This document shows, piece after piece, positions 33,493 through 46,900 of a stretch of DNA of 64,000 nucleotides; position 1 is the stretch's first letter; the number at the start of each line of letters is the position of its first letter. This DNA comes from Salvia splendens. Lineage: Eukaryota; Streptophyta; Magnoliopsida; Lamiales; Lamiaceae. The stretch spans positions 24,731,267 through 24,795,266 of the forward strand of contig NC_056051.1 of NCBI RefSeq assembly GCF_004379255.2. The letters run 5' to 3'. A program made the translations under genes and the position numbers. Below the pieces are notes generated by a model. That model searched no databases and was not told the origin of the DNA. It worked only from the letters and a program-made list of their open reading frames with translations.

Positions 33493-33987
33493 CGCTGTTG
33501 CATTGGCATTCTAGCAAACAGTTGGCGGTGATGGTCAATTTATCGGAAATGATTCAAAATTGTGGAAGAAATTAGGGCAATTGTGAATATTGTGGAAGAG
33601 GAAGAATCAGAAGAAGAGTGCGAGAGAGGGAAGCGTTTAAGCCAGGGATTATTCATTCAATTAATTAACAATAAATCAATTACTACTAGTCCATAAAATG
33701 TATGAATAATCATTAATTCCGCGGTGTAAAGGCGTCGAAAATTTAAAACTTACCTTAATTCCTGTATTTCTTTATATAAAAATGATGAATTAATAATTTA
33801 CTTCTTGATCTAACTATGAATCCTCGTTCTATTAGTAGGAGAAACTATCTTACTAGTAATTGTCATTTGCAAGTTGGTAAACATGTGTTGCTTTAGAGGA
33901 TTGTAATTATAAATGACATTAGATTTTAGAATGTTATATTTTTTATAGGACAAATTAAAAAAAAGTGTGACATATAGTAGTAACTAT
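33493..33987. other. Promoter side of O-fucosyltransferase A
   Basis: Leader and upstream region for the minus-strand gene; no other gene seen. Confidence 0.5.
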
Positions 33988-34596
33988 TAGGGCTGGGAAA
34001 AAATATAGAAATGCCGAAATACCGGCCTTATCGTACCGAAAAAATACTGAAAATACCGAATTTTCGGTATACCGTCATTTTCGGTACGGTATGATACCTT
34101 ACTGAAATAAAATATTTCGGTAAGGTAAAGGTATGTATACCGCGACATATCGAAATTCGGTATATACCGTAATTTAAGGTATATATCGTAAAATATGAAT
34201 ATAATAATATATAAAGTATTTTATATATTTTAAAATTTATTGTGAAATATAATATAATATAATATGGATAAAATATACTAGTATTTAATACCTCGTATAT
34301 TATTTAAATTACTATAAAATATAAATAGTATTCTAAAAACTCAAATATTCAATTTTCATTGATATTGAAAGTAAGGTATACCGCAAAAGTATGGTATACT
34401 GAACTTTGGTACGGCATACCGAAAATGAGGTACGATATCAGTATGAAAATTCTCCATACTGAAAATAAGGTATATCGAAGTTCGGTATACCGAAAATTTT
34501 GGTAAGATAAATGTATGATTTTTTCGCATACCGAATTTACGGTAAGGTATATGGTATGGTGGTTTCGGTAAGGTATACCGTACCTACCCACCCCTA
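33988..34596. mobile_element. hAT-type MITE with TAGGG(C/G)TGGG ends
   Basis: Ends TAGGGCTGGG and the reverse complement of CCCACCCCTA are flanked by 8-base duplications GTAACTAT/GTAACTAC (33980-33987 and 34597-34604). The 609-base body is rich in GGTATACCG/CGGTA motifs and has no transposase. Confidence 0.85.
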
Positions 34597-34604
34597 GTAA
34601 CTAC

Positions 34605-35013
34605 AGAGTATGTAGTCAAAATTAAATTATGTCCAAAACCATTATATTTTCAAGAAATTAGCTTAAATAGACATTTGCGGGCCAATACACACGGGAAATA
34701 AATAAGAAAATGAGAGCCCAAAATTTCATCTATCAGAGACCTTAATTGATGGGCCAAGACCAAATATATTTGCATAAAATTAGATGGGCTTTGAGTTAAA
34801 ATTGGATTCTTTGAATCCCAAAGAATAGAAACAAGTGAGGCCCAAATTAACGCTACATCCTCTGTTTTTCAGGTCAGTTTTAACTACTGCTTATATTTCA
34901 ATCATTTTCTTCACTTGCTTAGCCATTCTTATCTCTTGAACTAACTTTACTACTCCATATCACATAAACTCAACAATTTAAATAATAACTTATAACCTTC
35001 CCAATTGTCTTGC
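34605..35013. other. Intergenic, 3' flank of O-fucosyltransferase B
   Basis: AT-rich; no gene or repeat seen. Confidence 0.5.
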
Positions 35014-37477
35014 TTATTTCATAAATGTAGTATAATGTGAGCAAGTAGTAACAGAAGGGGAAAAAACACCAACTCTTGCATCTTCACTCTTGTCTGCCTT
35101 GCACATGCAATCCGGACAAGGGAACGAGTATATCGAATCGCCCGGTCTCTTCAACTGCAAGCCTTTCGACACACTCTTTTCTCGCATATTCGCCATCTGC
35201 TTCTTCAAGTCTTTCCACCTGGGAAAAACAACCAACCAAATCTATAAACAATCTTCATGAACAAAGTTAACATTTATATGATCAAGTACTTGATTACCCG
35301 ATATTTGGATTGTCGAATAATGCTGCCAACTTCCGCTTATCTGGCCTGATTGTCCTCGCGTCTCCACCATACAGGTACCTCCAATGCCCAGCCAGTACTT
35401 GCACAAAGTTCCCACCTTGAGTGGGTACGAAAACTTCACCGTGTAGGCAAACGGTGTAGTCTATAGCAGCCATTCTTGAAGAGTACTTCTAAACATATGT
35501 ACTCACATAGGTTATGAAACATAAATTGCTAGAAATTATGATAAGTTAAATCAATACCTCCAATGGAGCTAGCTCCTTTGCAGACAGCAGTGTTTCTTTT
35601 GTTTGTAACAGTGGAAACATCTCCAAAAGAGGAGACATATACTTTTCAGAGTCGAATATTTTCCCGGATGCAAGATAGACTGAACTACCTTTCCCGAACC
35701 CCATTCCCCTCAGCATAAGCCCAACCTCTAAAGGTGTTAAGGGACAGCTTCCGTTTAGTCTGATCGCTTCAGGAATTATGACACGGCCTCGTTTGGTAAA
35801 CTTCCCTTTCCACCCTCTTTCTCTAACAGCATCCATGCGAAGTTTTTCTTGCTCTCCACCATCATATACGCAGCAAGAGAAAGCGACCATATCCTGCACA
35901 AGAACGCGTTCAATAGTAGTACTTCGTTTTGCAGGAGTTGGAAGCCATTGAAGTTCCCTACCTCCTCGAACCGAAGATGCATAGATACATACTTGCCACC
36001 GGTTTTTGCACTGTGCCTTTTCATTCTTTCAACCAAAAGCTCAGAAACAGTTGCTATGGGATCTGAAAATCTCAGTGCTTGGTAATTCGCCAAGCATCTA
36101 AGTCGTTGTACACATTGAGGAGCATCAGTCGATAGCCGGTTTGCAAAGGGTGACAATCTTATGATCCTGGTTAGCAAGAGATTTTGTAACAATGATGAAG
36201 CTTGGAATGGCATTGAGAAACCATTAGGACTCACTTTTCTTCGAGCAGCTTTGCAAGAACTGTATCCGTGTAGTAATTAATCGAAGACCATGCTTGTATT
36301 TTTCTGAAGGTGTACACATTGCTCAAGTTGTGGTGGAATCGCTCCATGATGTACCCCGGGACTCTCTTCACTACCCGAACGTCATGCTCCAACGTCTTCA
36401 CGAAATGGTCTTCATCGTATATATCACCGAATTTGCTGTGCATTTCATAAACTTGAAAGATCAGTTGTCTCCACTTTCTGAGACATGACAGAAGTGATAA
36501 TAATAATGTTACTCACCTTGAATCTCTCCAAATACTATGGAAACGGAGATACGGAATAATTAGAGTTGCATTGAGGGAGGCAGCCACAGCCACAGCATTG
36601 CATATCTGCATACACCAGCAACAATGAGAGAGTGATGCTGCTTAGCCCCATCAGTGCAAAGTATAGTCTATACCGATGTTCTCTGTTGATTCAACCCACC
36701 GTTGGCCACAACATATATATATCCATTGACTCTGGTAAGCCTACAAAATAATGTCTGTTTACATGAATGGAGATAACAATGAGCAAATGTAAACATATAA
36801 TTAAATCCTCAAGGTTGATGCCTAAGCAGACGAATCACGCATAAAATGGAGTATAACGACTGAGAAGCAATCCTTACCTCCTGATGAATTTTTGATGCGT
36901 GGTCTCCATTCACTGCTTTTCCATACAGTTGGTATCTACAAGAATATACAGACATGATCAAGAACGCAATCCACTTAAGCCACATTCCTAGATTCATAAG
37001 ATTGGTTTATGAAATAGATTCTCCCATGATTCTGTTCCATGTGAATCTAAATACTCCTAAGATTCTATGCACTTTGGTTTCTCATCATTCTTATTTTCCT
37101 AAGAATTCTTGCAATCATAGAAGTAAATGACAGAAAATGGGTGAAAATAAAAATAGTGATACATAGAAACATTATGAAACTACAAAAAAAAAAACTAAAA
37201 ATTTTACAATAAATGAAAGATAAAAACAACAATGGCAGAGTTATTATTAGAGTATAATGGTGAAGGCTTTACTAACAGAATCAAGTGATGAATTATCAGA
37301 GTCCATTTCGGATCGGAGGTTGGCGTAGAGCTGAGGGCTCCGATAAACCGAGCCAGGAGTAGTTTGCATAAGCTCAACTACAGGGACAACATCCATTTCA
37401 ATGTAGATCAACAAGACTGAAACGTAAAGCAGAGGAGCAAAGAGGCAGAGGCGGTGGAGCTTGAGCAGTAACGCCAT
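35014..37477 (-). pseudogene. O-fucosyltransferase family, copy B, with a one-base frameshift
   Basis: A tandem paralogue of copy A on the minus strand. Exons match A: start at 37477 (exon 1 to 37277), 36935-36878, about 36742-36676, then the [71 protein letters not shown] and WKDLKKQM..C-terminal blocks, ending at 35014. Exon 3 lacks one A compared with A (GAGTCAATGG against GAGTCAAATGG), which shifts the frame and gives a stop within the exon. All later exons are open and well conserved, including HLRFEE and TQGGNF, so the lesion is recent or a sequencing error. Exon 1 is shorter (67 codons) and lacks A's Ser/Pro/Arg-rich head; its anchor is LFAPLLYVSVLLIYI. Conserved RPCI is RPRI. Exons 7 and 8 are one exon, without A's intron. 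Confidence 0.8.
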
Positions 37478-37507
37478 TCCGATTTCCGGTAGTTTGTTCG
37501 GAGATGG

Positions 37508-37511
<4 letters not shown>

Positions 37512-37547
<36 letters not shown>
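37512..37547 (-). repeat. (GA)n microsatellite in the leader of O-fucosyltransferase B
   Basis: About 17 uninterrupted AG units, 35 bases upstream of the ATG (CT-rich on the gene strand). Confidence 0.95.
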
Positions 37548-37552
<5 letters not shown>

Positions 37553-40095
37553 GTTGATGGAGACGTTTATGTCAAAATGAGTTCATGCAGACGTAGAAAG
37601 CGAGGTTGATGCAGACATTTTTCGAAAATTCTGCAATTTCCTCATTTCTACTATCTCAACCTCAACGTGAGATCATCAATGCACTCACAAAGTCGCTATC
37701 ATCATTTTACACAAGATTGAATGAGCTGATTAAATGTTTGAGCCATCAAAATGCAAATAGTCTACAGACTTCAAGTGGAATGCATTACGACGTCGCTTCA
37801 ATCATTTCTTTTGTTTATTTTGCATGCACTTTTTTAAATCAAGCTTAATCCTTTTTCTTCTCTCATTTCTTTTTAATGCATCTATATTATTTAATGAATT
37901 CATTGTGAATTTAGTAAATGATGTTTCTTGCTCACCACCCTTGTGGAGTATTTCACAATTCCATACCCTTTTACTGTAGAATCAATATAAGTACTAGATA
38001 AATTAACATATATAGTGATTACCTACTGATTTTCTAGGAGTTACATGCTTGTAAATACTCCTAAAAATGATTTTATCATCATTCATTATATAAAAAAATA
38101 AAAAATTAGTGTGAATAATTAATAGTATATATATTAAATTGGTATCATTTATTTGAGTAAATACTAGAGAGAACATATATAAAAAAATTCTAATTATGCA
38201 AATATTAGAGTATTCTATAGTGTATTTTAATATTTAAAAGAATATAAAAGTGTTTAAAAATGAAGAAAATGTTATTGACTGCTCCATTTATTTATCTCCT
38301 CCCGATGTGTTCGGTTGTAAGTTTCTTTCATAGCTTTCTATTTCTGTACACTCTATAATTTCATTGAATATGATAATGATATGACCGATTTCTTGAAGAG
38401 ATGAATTAGCATAACAGAATCATTAAAACAGCAGCTAAAAACGAAATATTCCGTTGTTTATTGGAATTTAAAAAAAAATGTGACTAACAACAATGTACAG
38501 CAGCAGGTATAGGTTACACATGGGCTTTAGAAATTTTATATTGGGCTAACTTATCTCTTTTGGGCCGTCTGAGGTCCAAGACAAATCAAGGTCCATAAGC
38601 GTCGGCCCAGTGTAGATTTAAATAAGTTGAGAATTTTTTTGGATAATTTTTCCCCTTACCCCGACGGAAAACCATTACGGTCACCCCCTCCATTAATGTC
38701 GCTGGTGTCGCATCGAAGAAGAAGATGGTAGTGAGAAGAAATGAATAAATCAGGCGAAGCTAGAGCTTTTTCGATGATTCAAAATGGAATGCGAAAATTG
38801 CTACTTAATATAAGTAACAAGGATGTTAAATCCTCAAGTCTTTGTGTATTTGTCAATGAATTTCGATATGGTTGACGTGGTTGATTCAAATAATTACTTC
38901 CTTCGTCTCATTTAAGATATCAATTTTTTTGGTTTATTATAGCTTAGATATTCTCTCTTTCAAATAAAACGTACTTTTATCATAATGATTTAACCAATTA
39001 CTTTTTTCTCATTTCATTGAAAAATGTGGCCATTTGAGTGGAATTCAGAAATTACTTATTAGCTCTACTATTCTAGTGATAAGTGTCATGAAACAATAAA
39101 ATAACTATGCAAAATTAACTCACTACTAACTAAACTCGCATGAGTTAATAACTTAATATAGTCTATTTCACACAGTTTATTTTCTTTATCTTTTTCCCAA
39201 AGTTTCTTTATGGATAATTAGGACTTGACATCACAATACAATTGCGACCACCAAAGTTTTATTTCTTTGTCTATATGTACATCATGCTTTCTACAAACCC
39301 CACACTTGTATTTTGTTCATACATCAAAATAGATTTCTATATCAAACACATCTACTACAATATTGTAAAGACTATGGCAACCCTCTTTTCTTCTTGTAGT
39401 TTAAATACTACAAAACTTACTTCGTAACAACATACACCACGTTTTTACTCCAATCAACAGGTTCGAGATTCGAGTCATCCACACCTTCTTCTCGAATCTT
39501 CTCCCCACTAATATGTGAGGCAATCATTATAAAGATTGTTGCCACGCCAAGAATAGAGGACCAGTTCCTCGAACCAAAGCAAGAAAGCAAACAATAAAGT
39601 TAAAAAACTTTTGCTTTTGGACAGTCCAAGAATATGCAATAAGAGTGGTGCAGAAATAAGATGTACATTCATATCAAGGCATTTGTAAGGACAACCACAA
39701 TACGATTTTTCAAAGCAAATTCTAAGATGAAATCATTTCCTATAACTCTTGAGGAAATTCTACAAATTTGCCTTGATTGGCCATAGTGATAAGATCGCCT
39801 ACCAAATAATATGGGTTCAAATCATTTTTAGTGGAGCCAAATCGTATTACAAAAAAAGAAATCATTCACATTTGTCTTCATGTGATGCATATATATAGTC
39901 ACATGCGATGGGAGTAAACGTAATGGATTCAAATTCCATATTAATTATATATTTAATGGAAGAATTCGAATTAAGGTAGGAGAATAATTAGAGAAGGAGA
40001 GGTATATGAAATATGATACTATTATCTTATTAGTTATATCTAGTAAACAAGACTTTTATAGAGTTTTCTAACATGTGATTCGACTCTATTAATAT
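37548..40095. other. Intergenic, no gene seen
   Basis: AT-rich spacer. A weak Stowaway-like end (ACTTCCTTCGTCTCATTTAAG) is near 38897. Small frames lack protein features. Confidence 0.45.
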
Positions 40096-40594
40096 GAATG
40101 CATCTCCAGTGGGCGGATGTCCCACTAGGACATCCACTAGGACATCCCAAAAACACCTTCTGCCACGTCACTAGGACTTCCCATCCCACTGCCACGTCAC
40201 TAGGACATCCCCTGCACAATCCTCCCTTCTCATCGCCCTTCCCACTAGGACATCCCGCAATTAAAAAAAATCACAATAATTTAATTACATAAAAACGGAA
40301 TTATAATTTTGACATGAAATAAAAACGGAATTATAATTTTAATTACATAAAAACTGAATTTAATTACATAAAAAAAATAAATTAATTAATTAATTACGGG
40401 ACGTCCGACCCGGACGTCCTACCCTCGCCACAGTGGCGGACGTCCGCCCGCCCGTCGCCCGCATGTCCGAGGACACCCGACGTCCTCACGGGACGTCCGT
40501 ATCCGACCATCGACGCCACAATGGCGGACGTCCCGGTCGCCCGTCGGCACGTCCGACCGGATGTCCGACCGGACGTCCGCCATTGGAGATGCTC
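40096..40594. mobile_element. PIF/Harbinger MITE with GCATCTCCA ends
   Basis: The left end GCATCTCCAGTGGGCGGATG and the reverse complement of the right end CCATTGGAGATGCTC match. The right end is followed by TAA; the left flank is less clear. Dense GGACGTCC/GGACATCC repeats are shared with the MITE at 10168, so the two are probably moved by related transposases. Confidence 0.8.
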
Positions 40595-41745
40595 TAAGTC
40601 ATTTTGACATAGTTGATATTTTTGATGTCTTTGGCGTCAACTGATGGAATACATCAATCCAGGAAAAAAAACAAAAGAAAACCTGGAAATGATATTGAAC
40701 TTGGAATCTAAGCTAATTTCTAAGTTTCTAGTAGCCCTTAATCATCATGATAGTTATATACATAAATACTCCACTTGTATATATGATTCATCTTCAACCT
40801 AATTATTGAGCTATATATATACATGTGTATAAGGTTTGATTAAGCACAAAAATTTCTTTAAAAAATTGAACTACCTTCATGATACATATTCTTTACCGAA
40901 TCCAACCAAATGGTCTGTCATAGCATTGTGGGAAGTTAGGGATGGGATTGCCTAAATAGTAGGCCAATTATTCAAGATATATACAAAAGATTGTGTACAT
41001 ATTACTTTTAATATTTCAAAATTTCAACCCCAACAAAGAAGAAAAAAACATTTAAATTAAAGACAAGAAGAAGATGAAAGAAAGTGTAAAACTCCTCCCA
41101 CATCCCCACACAAACATGCACACAGTGTAATATACCTATGAAGATAGATATGAAAGATGGAGATGTCATTTTAGTGCGGTTTCATGGTCCTTAAACCTAT
41201 AAAAAAAATGAAAAGACAAGTGATCCACTAGGCTTTGAGATACATGCTATATTGTTTTATGTGATTGGGAAACCTAATCTTCAAATTGCCAAACTAGAAT
41301 CTTTTTTCAATGGACCCCTTATTTCATGCCCCAGAATATTCAAGTGCCATACTTTTATTTACAACATCCACAATTTTTTTTCCAGCACTAAATTATTCAC
41401 GTGCTTTTGAGCAGTACATTTTTAAACACAATCATAATAGTGCTTAAGCACTGCAAATCGAGCACAACACTATACACTTTATATATTCATAATATAAATA
41501 AAGACATGTCATGTATCACTCACGGATCGGATGATATTATAACTTGTGAGCAAGCATACACAAAAGTGTAGTGTGGCGTGCCCCACGTTCAGCATATCGT
41601 TGTGGATGCTCTTAGTAAGCGCATTATATATTACACGCCATAAAATGTTTATATTCTATCTCTTTCTAATGAATATTCTTATTAAATGCTTAGTAGTAAT
41701 TGGTTTTCAGTAATATTTAAATTAGACGAATTAATAAACAAGAAA
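40595..41745. other. Intergenic before the tRNA gene
   Basis: AT-rich; no gene seen. A GTTGTGGATGCTCTTAG motif near 41600-41616 resembles one isolated Harbinger-type end. Confidence 0.45.
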
Positions 41746-41827
41746 GTGGTCGTGCCGGAGTGGTTATCGGGCATGACTAGAAATCATGTGGGCTCTGCCC
41801 GCGCAGGTTCGAATCCTGCCGACCACG
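41746..41827 (+). tRNA. tRNA-Ser (anticodon AGA)
   Basis: An 82-base class II tRNA. The acceptor stem GTGGTCG pairs fully with CGACCAC. The D arm has GCCGGAGTGG, and the anticodon stem CATGA/TCATG encloses the loop CTAGAAA with AGA at 41779-41781. There is a long variable arm (GTGGGCTCTGCCCGC), and the T arm has GGTTCGAATCC. Discriminator base is G. No intron and no encoded CCA, as usual for a nuclear gene. T-rich sequence follows and could end Pol III transcription. Confidence 0.97.
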
Positions 41828-42051
41828 GTTTTTATTTACAGCTCGTCTTAATCAATCATATTTTCCCTTTTCCTATTTATTTCTTTTTTAAAGAAAATTA
41901 CAAGTTAATAACTATCGATCAGGGTAACTGACGGTCTTAATCAATCATCTTTTCTATTTTCCTATTTAATTTTTTTAGTTTCAAGTAGTACTTTTCGATC
42001 AGGATAAACTAGATAAGTCGAACCAATTTATTTCATTCTTTAAAAAAAATA
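41828..42051. other. Spacer with local direct repeats
   Basis: 'CTTAATCAATCAT' and 'CGATCAGG' are repeated at about 41850-41925 and 41935-42005. No gene seen. Confidence 0.5.
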
Positions 42052-42305
42052 CTCCCTCCGTCCATGAAAAGTAGTCTTATTTTGTCATTTTCAGATGTCC
42101 ATAAAAAATGGTCTCATTTCTAAAAATAAAAAGTTTCTCTCATATACTTTACTAATTTTTTTCTCACATCTCTCATATTTTATCCACTTTTTCTCTCTAT
42201 CTATTTACTTTATCTACTTTTTCTCATTTTCTCTTACTTTACAATTTTTATTATTAAAATTCGCATCGTCCACAATTCAGACTATTTTTTTATGGACGGA
42301 GGGAA
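42052..42305. mobile_element. Stowaway MITE
   Basis: Ends CTCCCTCCGTCCATGAAAAG and the reverse complement of TTTATGGACGGAGGGA are flanked by TA. The ends are the plant mariner/Stowaway consensus. Length 254 bases, no ORF. Confidence 0.9.
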
Positions 42306-42745
42306 TACTACAGTAACACTTTTCGACCAGGATAAGTGAAACAAATTTATCAATCTGCCTTATTTTATCATGTGATTGTATCACCCCCTCAAAATATTTC
42401 TAATTACTAGACTTTTTATAAGTAAAAAAGAATGTTAATCAAAGTAAATATTTGTTTGGTCATTGATTCTTTCCTATGTGTTAACCTGCAATCTTCTCTC
42501 GTCGCGTCCGTTGTATTAGTATGTATTAGCAACATTCAAAATTAAGGTCAAGTTACTGTCTCATAAAATTCCTAAAATTTGGCCTAATTAGAGCTTATAA
42601 TATTCATTGAATGCTGAAACCAGTAGTAATGCACCGTCCAATAAACTATAACATCAAATCAATCCAAAATCATGCCAAATTTTTGCAGGGAATATTATTT
42701 GGTAAGGCATGTGAACAAATCAATTATTGCTTAGTTACAAAACAA

Positions 42746-42746
<1 letters not shown>

Positions 42747-42776
<30 letters not shown>
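42747..42776. repeat. (CA)n microsatellite
   Basis: Fifteen CA units. Confidence 0.95.
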
Positions 42777-42778
<2 letters not shown>

Positions 42779-43008
42779 GACACACTCTATTGACGCAGTA
42801 CTAACTTATGTCTATTTTTTAACCGTGTATAGTAATTTGGTAAGTACAGTATATACGGAGTAGTAGCATTAGGTAGCATAGAAATTACCATTGATATTGT
42901 GGAGTGTATAACACTAAATAGCTAAATTGCTAACATTTTACTAAGAAAATACTACCGCTGATTTGTCTAACTCAACCATTAATTAATTTATTTATACCTT
43001 ATAATATA

Positions 43009-43201
43009 CTCCACCTGTCACCTGAAATATGTCATTAATTTTGTCTACAATCAAAAGTCATTTATTATTTGGTCCATCCAAAAATTGGTAATTTTATTTA
43101 CATGAGTCTCATTTTCCACTATCCTCACATCTCTTTCTTCTATTTTATCAATTTTGCATGTATCATCCACTATTAAGGTCATTATCAATCGATGAAGAGA
43201 G
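43009..43201. mobile_element. Stowaway-like MITE (degraded)
   Basis: TA-flanked ends CTCCACCTGTCACCTGAAAT and the reverse complement of ATCGATGAAGAGAG; a further single Stowaway-like end (CTCTCTCCGTCCATGAAATA) starts near 43629 without a clear partner. Confidence 0.55.
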
Positions 43202-43839
43202 TATTACTTTCTACATAATTTCAATTTTTCTCATGTCTATACAACAACTAATGCAGTAGGTCATTTCTATCGAATTTATGTACCGAATATTAAAATCAAA
43301 CTATATAGTATATGTGAAGTATAAAGTAAGGGGCAATTCCATTGAAAACTTTTTAAAAATGTTTGAGAACTGAATATCATATTATAAGTTCTTTGATATA
43401 TTAATATTAATTCGCATCACAAAACATCTCAACATCTGATATTCAATCATAAACTGATATTCTTGAATTAGCGAACTGATATTGAGTTAGAAACTGATAT
43501 GTTTTGTAATCACAATTGATATTAATATATTTGCAGTCTGATGATTTTGATAGTCCTTTTGTGTTCTTACTTCAAGAAATTTTTTTGAAATAAACCATCT
43601 CCTATAAAGCAAAAACTATAATATATACTCTCTCCGTCCATGAAATAATGTCACCATTTGCCATTTTGTTTCGTCCACAAAATAATGTCTACATTAATTT
43701 TTTTGTTTTTTTTTTCCATTTTTAGTAAGTGGATCCACTTCCTACTAACATATTACACTTAGATGTATATAAAAACTGTGACTCGGATTACACTAAATTT
43801 TTTCCACCCACTTTTCTTCAGTACTCCATATTTCCCTGT

Positions 43840-43847
43840 CTATATAG
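43840..43847 (+). promoter_or_regulatory. Probable TATA box of SULTR3;3-like gene
   Basis: CTATATAG, about 145 bases before the ATG, is followed by a CT microsatellite (about 43904-43919) in the leader. Confidence 0.55.
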
Positions 43848-43989
43848 AAGCGAAGCATGCACGACACAGAGTCACAGTTCTCATCCATGCAAATTATAGA
43901 AAACTCTCTCTCTCTCTCTTGATTGTATACATAGCCAAGTTGGGCGGGTAGTTTTGTACACTAGCGCTCTTTGCTAATATTAAACCAAC

Positions 43990-46900
43990 ATGGAACCAAA
44001 TCCCTCTTCCATCGAAATCCCCATGGCCACGGAGCTCCACCGCGTGGCCCCCCCGCCCCCCCGCACCACCTTCGACAAGCTCAAGAGCCGCCTCAAAGAG
44101 ACCTTCTTCTCCGACGACCCCCTCCGCCAATTCAAGGGCCAGTCCTCCCGAAATCAGCTCATCCTCGCCGCCCAATACATCTTCCCCATCCTCGAGTGGG
44201 GCCCCAAGTACAGCCTCCGCCTCCTCAAATCCGACGTCGTCTCCGGCCTCACCATCGCCAGCCTCGCCATCCCCCAGGGCATCAGCTACGCCAAGCTCGC
44301 CAATCTCCCCCCGATCGTTGGACTTTGTCAGTAATTTCCTCCTTCCTTCTTTCTTTCTTCCTTTCTTTAAAGTCGAGTCGAAAATAACATGAATTACTTA
44401 AAAAAAAGGTATATGGTGAAATGTGATTTGCATATTTGAGGGGCAAAAATGTCCAAAAATAGTGCAAAAGTACATGAAATGTATTAAAGTCTTTTCGTCG
44501 GATAACTTTGGTGCTATTAATTTCTACGTGGTATTCCAAATATGCAAATGACATTCGCAAGATACTTTTTTTGGTAGTTCACTCCTTTTTATTTTGTAAT
44601 CAGGTTTGATTATTATGAAATTACAATTTTGCCCCTGATTAAATTTTAAACAAAAGAAGTTCGTTTCATTCCTCCCTTGTTCGCGTGAAATTACAATTGT
44701 TGGACTTTGTTTGTACTTAATTTCCTCCTTTATTTAGAGTCAAGTCGGAAAATATCATGATTTCTCATTTAGAAATTTGGTTCGATTCTTATGAAATTAC
44801 AATTTTACCCCTGATTAAAGTTTAAAAAAAAAGTGTGCATGCATTAATGGGTTTTATGGGTTTTGCTATGATTTGCAGATTCAAGCTTTGTGCCGCCATT
44901 GATATATGCTGTTCTCGGGAGCTCAAGGGATCTGGCGGTGGGCCCGGTTTCGATTGCTTCGTTGATCATGGGAGACATGTTGAGAAGAGAAGTTTCACCA
45001 TCTCAAGACCCAATATTGTTTCTTCGGCTTGCATTTTCTTCTACTTTTTTTGCTGGACTTTTTCAAGCATCTTTGGGATTTTTAAGGTTGGATTGACAGT
45101 CTTCTTCTCCTACAACATTAAATTCAACTACATGAATAAGTGCAGCTCAGTCATAAATAAGTTTCTGATGAAAGAAACAGACAATAATAATGACTCGTAT
45201 ATAATTTAAATAAATGACATTTTTTTTTGTTTTTTTTTGCAGGCTTGGATTTATCATCGATTTTCTATCGAAAGCAACTCTAATTGGATTTATGGCTGGA
45301 GCTGCCATTATTGTTTCCCTTCAGCAGCTTAAGAGTCTTCTTGGAATCAAGAATTTCACCAAGAAAATGGGCATAGTTCCTGTCATGAGCTCTGTGTTTC
45401 ACAACATACATGAGGTCATTTTTTATCTGCAAAAAAATTCTATGAAAATTATATTTTGTAAAAAAAATTATGCCATTAATATTTTATTCTATATATACAA
45501 TTTAAATTAAAAGAAAAAATACAGGTATATTTTTTTGATTAAAAGTTAGGACAATTTGATTCAGTGATCCAAGTCGTCGTCAGTCAATGTTCCCATACCT
45601 ATAAAAAGTTGATATGTTGCCTGTTTACTAATATACAAACGTTACAAAACAAATTAAAAGGGTGTAAAGAAAATTTTGCACATGCTGACACGTCATTTTG
45701 TCTCAAATATCATATATTTTTGTTCCTATATATCATACCTTAGTTGGTTCTTACTTTTTGAACACGAGATTTTAAAAAATTGTATTTAATAAGTTAAATA
45801 GATGCAAAATAAATTAAATAAGTCAATAGTTTAAAGTGGAATAGATATTAAAGTAAGAGAAATTACTAAAGTGTGTTGATGTTTATAGAAAAATGACTGA
45901 ACTGTATTGAGACGACAAAAAAATGAATAAGACTCAACTATACCAGACTAAGTTTTAACTCATCTTTTTTTGTAGATTATTTTCTTACTAGTTTTAATCC
46001 TTTTTTGTGGTTTTGATTTTGGTTGCAGTGGTCATGGCAAACAATATTAATGGGATTTTGCTTCCTAGTCTTGCTGCTTATGGCTAGACATATTGTGAGT
46101 ATAAAATCTCTTTTTTTCCTCTCTCTCTCTCTCCATTATGAGTTTTTTTTTATTCTTCTTCTTCTTGTGACTTTGGATAATATATTAAAGAAGGCTGATG
46201 ATGTGGTAACTGAAATAAATATAATGAGTTTTGGTAGATTAGATGTGAGTGTAAAAAAAGGAAAACATGTCAACAGGTGAGGACCTTTAATTTTGGACCA
46301 TATCTAGCTTTAGAAATCGCTTTTCTCAGACATAATTGTAAGCCATTTGTTTTATCATATGTCGTGTTGTATATTGTCTAGTCTAATCCTAGTCTAATAA
46401 ACTGAGCAAACCTACAAAACTGAATTATCTTAAATCAATCATTGTAGACAGTCACTTGACCTAGTTGTGAAATGATGAGTCCGCGAATTTTTGATGATGA
46501 TAAATGCTCGTAAAAATAAATTACGACACAGAGAATTTTACGTGGTTCGATTTACTGAGGTAAATCTACGTCCACGGGGAGAAATGAGGGCAGGTTTGTA
46601 TTGCTTGATCTGCGAATTACAGCTTACAACACAGACTTGCTATATGATTATTTCTCTAGAGTGATTCCAACCCTTTTCTATCAGATCTAAGTTCTATTTA
46701 TACGTTGAACTAAGATCGTGGCTTACATCATCACTCTAGGTCGTGGAGGTCGTGTAGGTCATGGCCTAAGATCGTGGCCTGAGTTGACGCCACGTGGTAG
46801 TGGGTGTGTTGGAAGTTGTGGAAATCCTGCATGGGTCCACTAACTCCTTGTTCGGTCGAATACTGAGACCGAACTGCTTTGGTTGCCGATCTGAGAGTAG

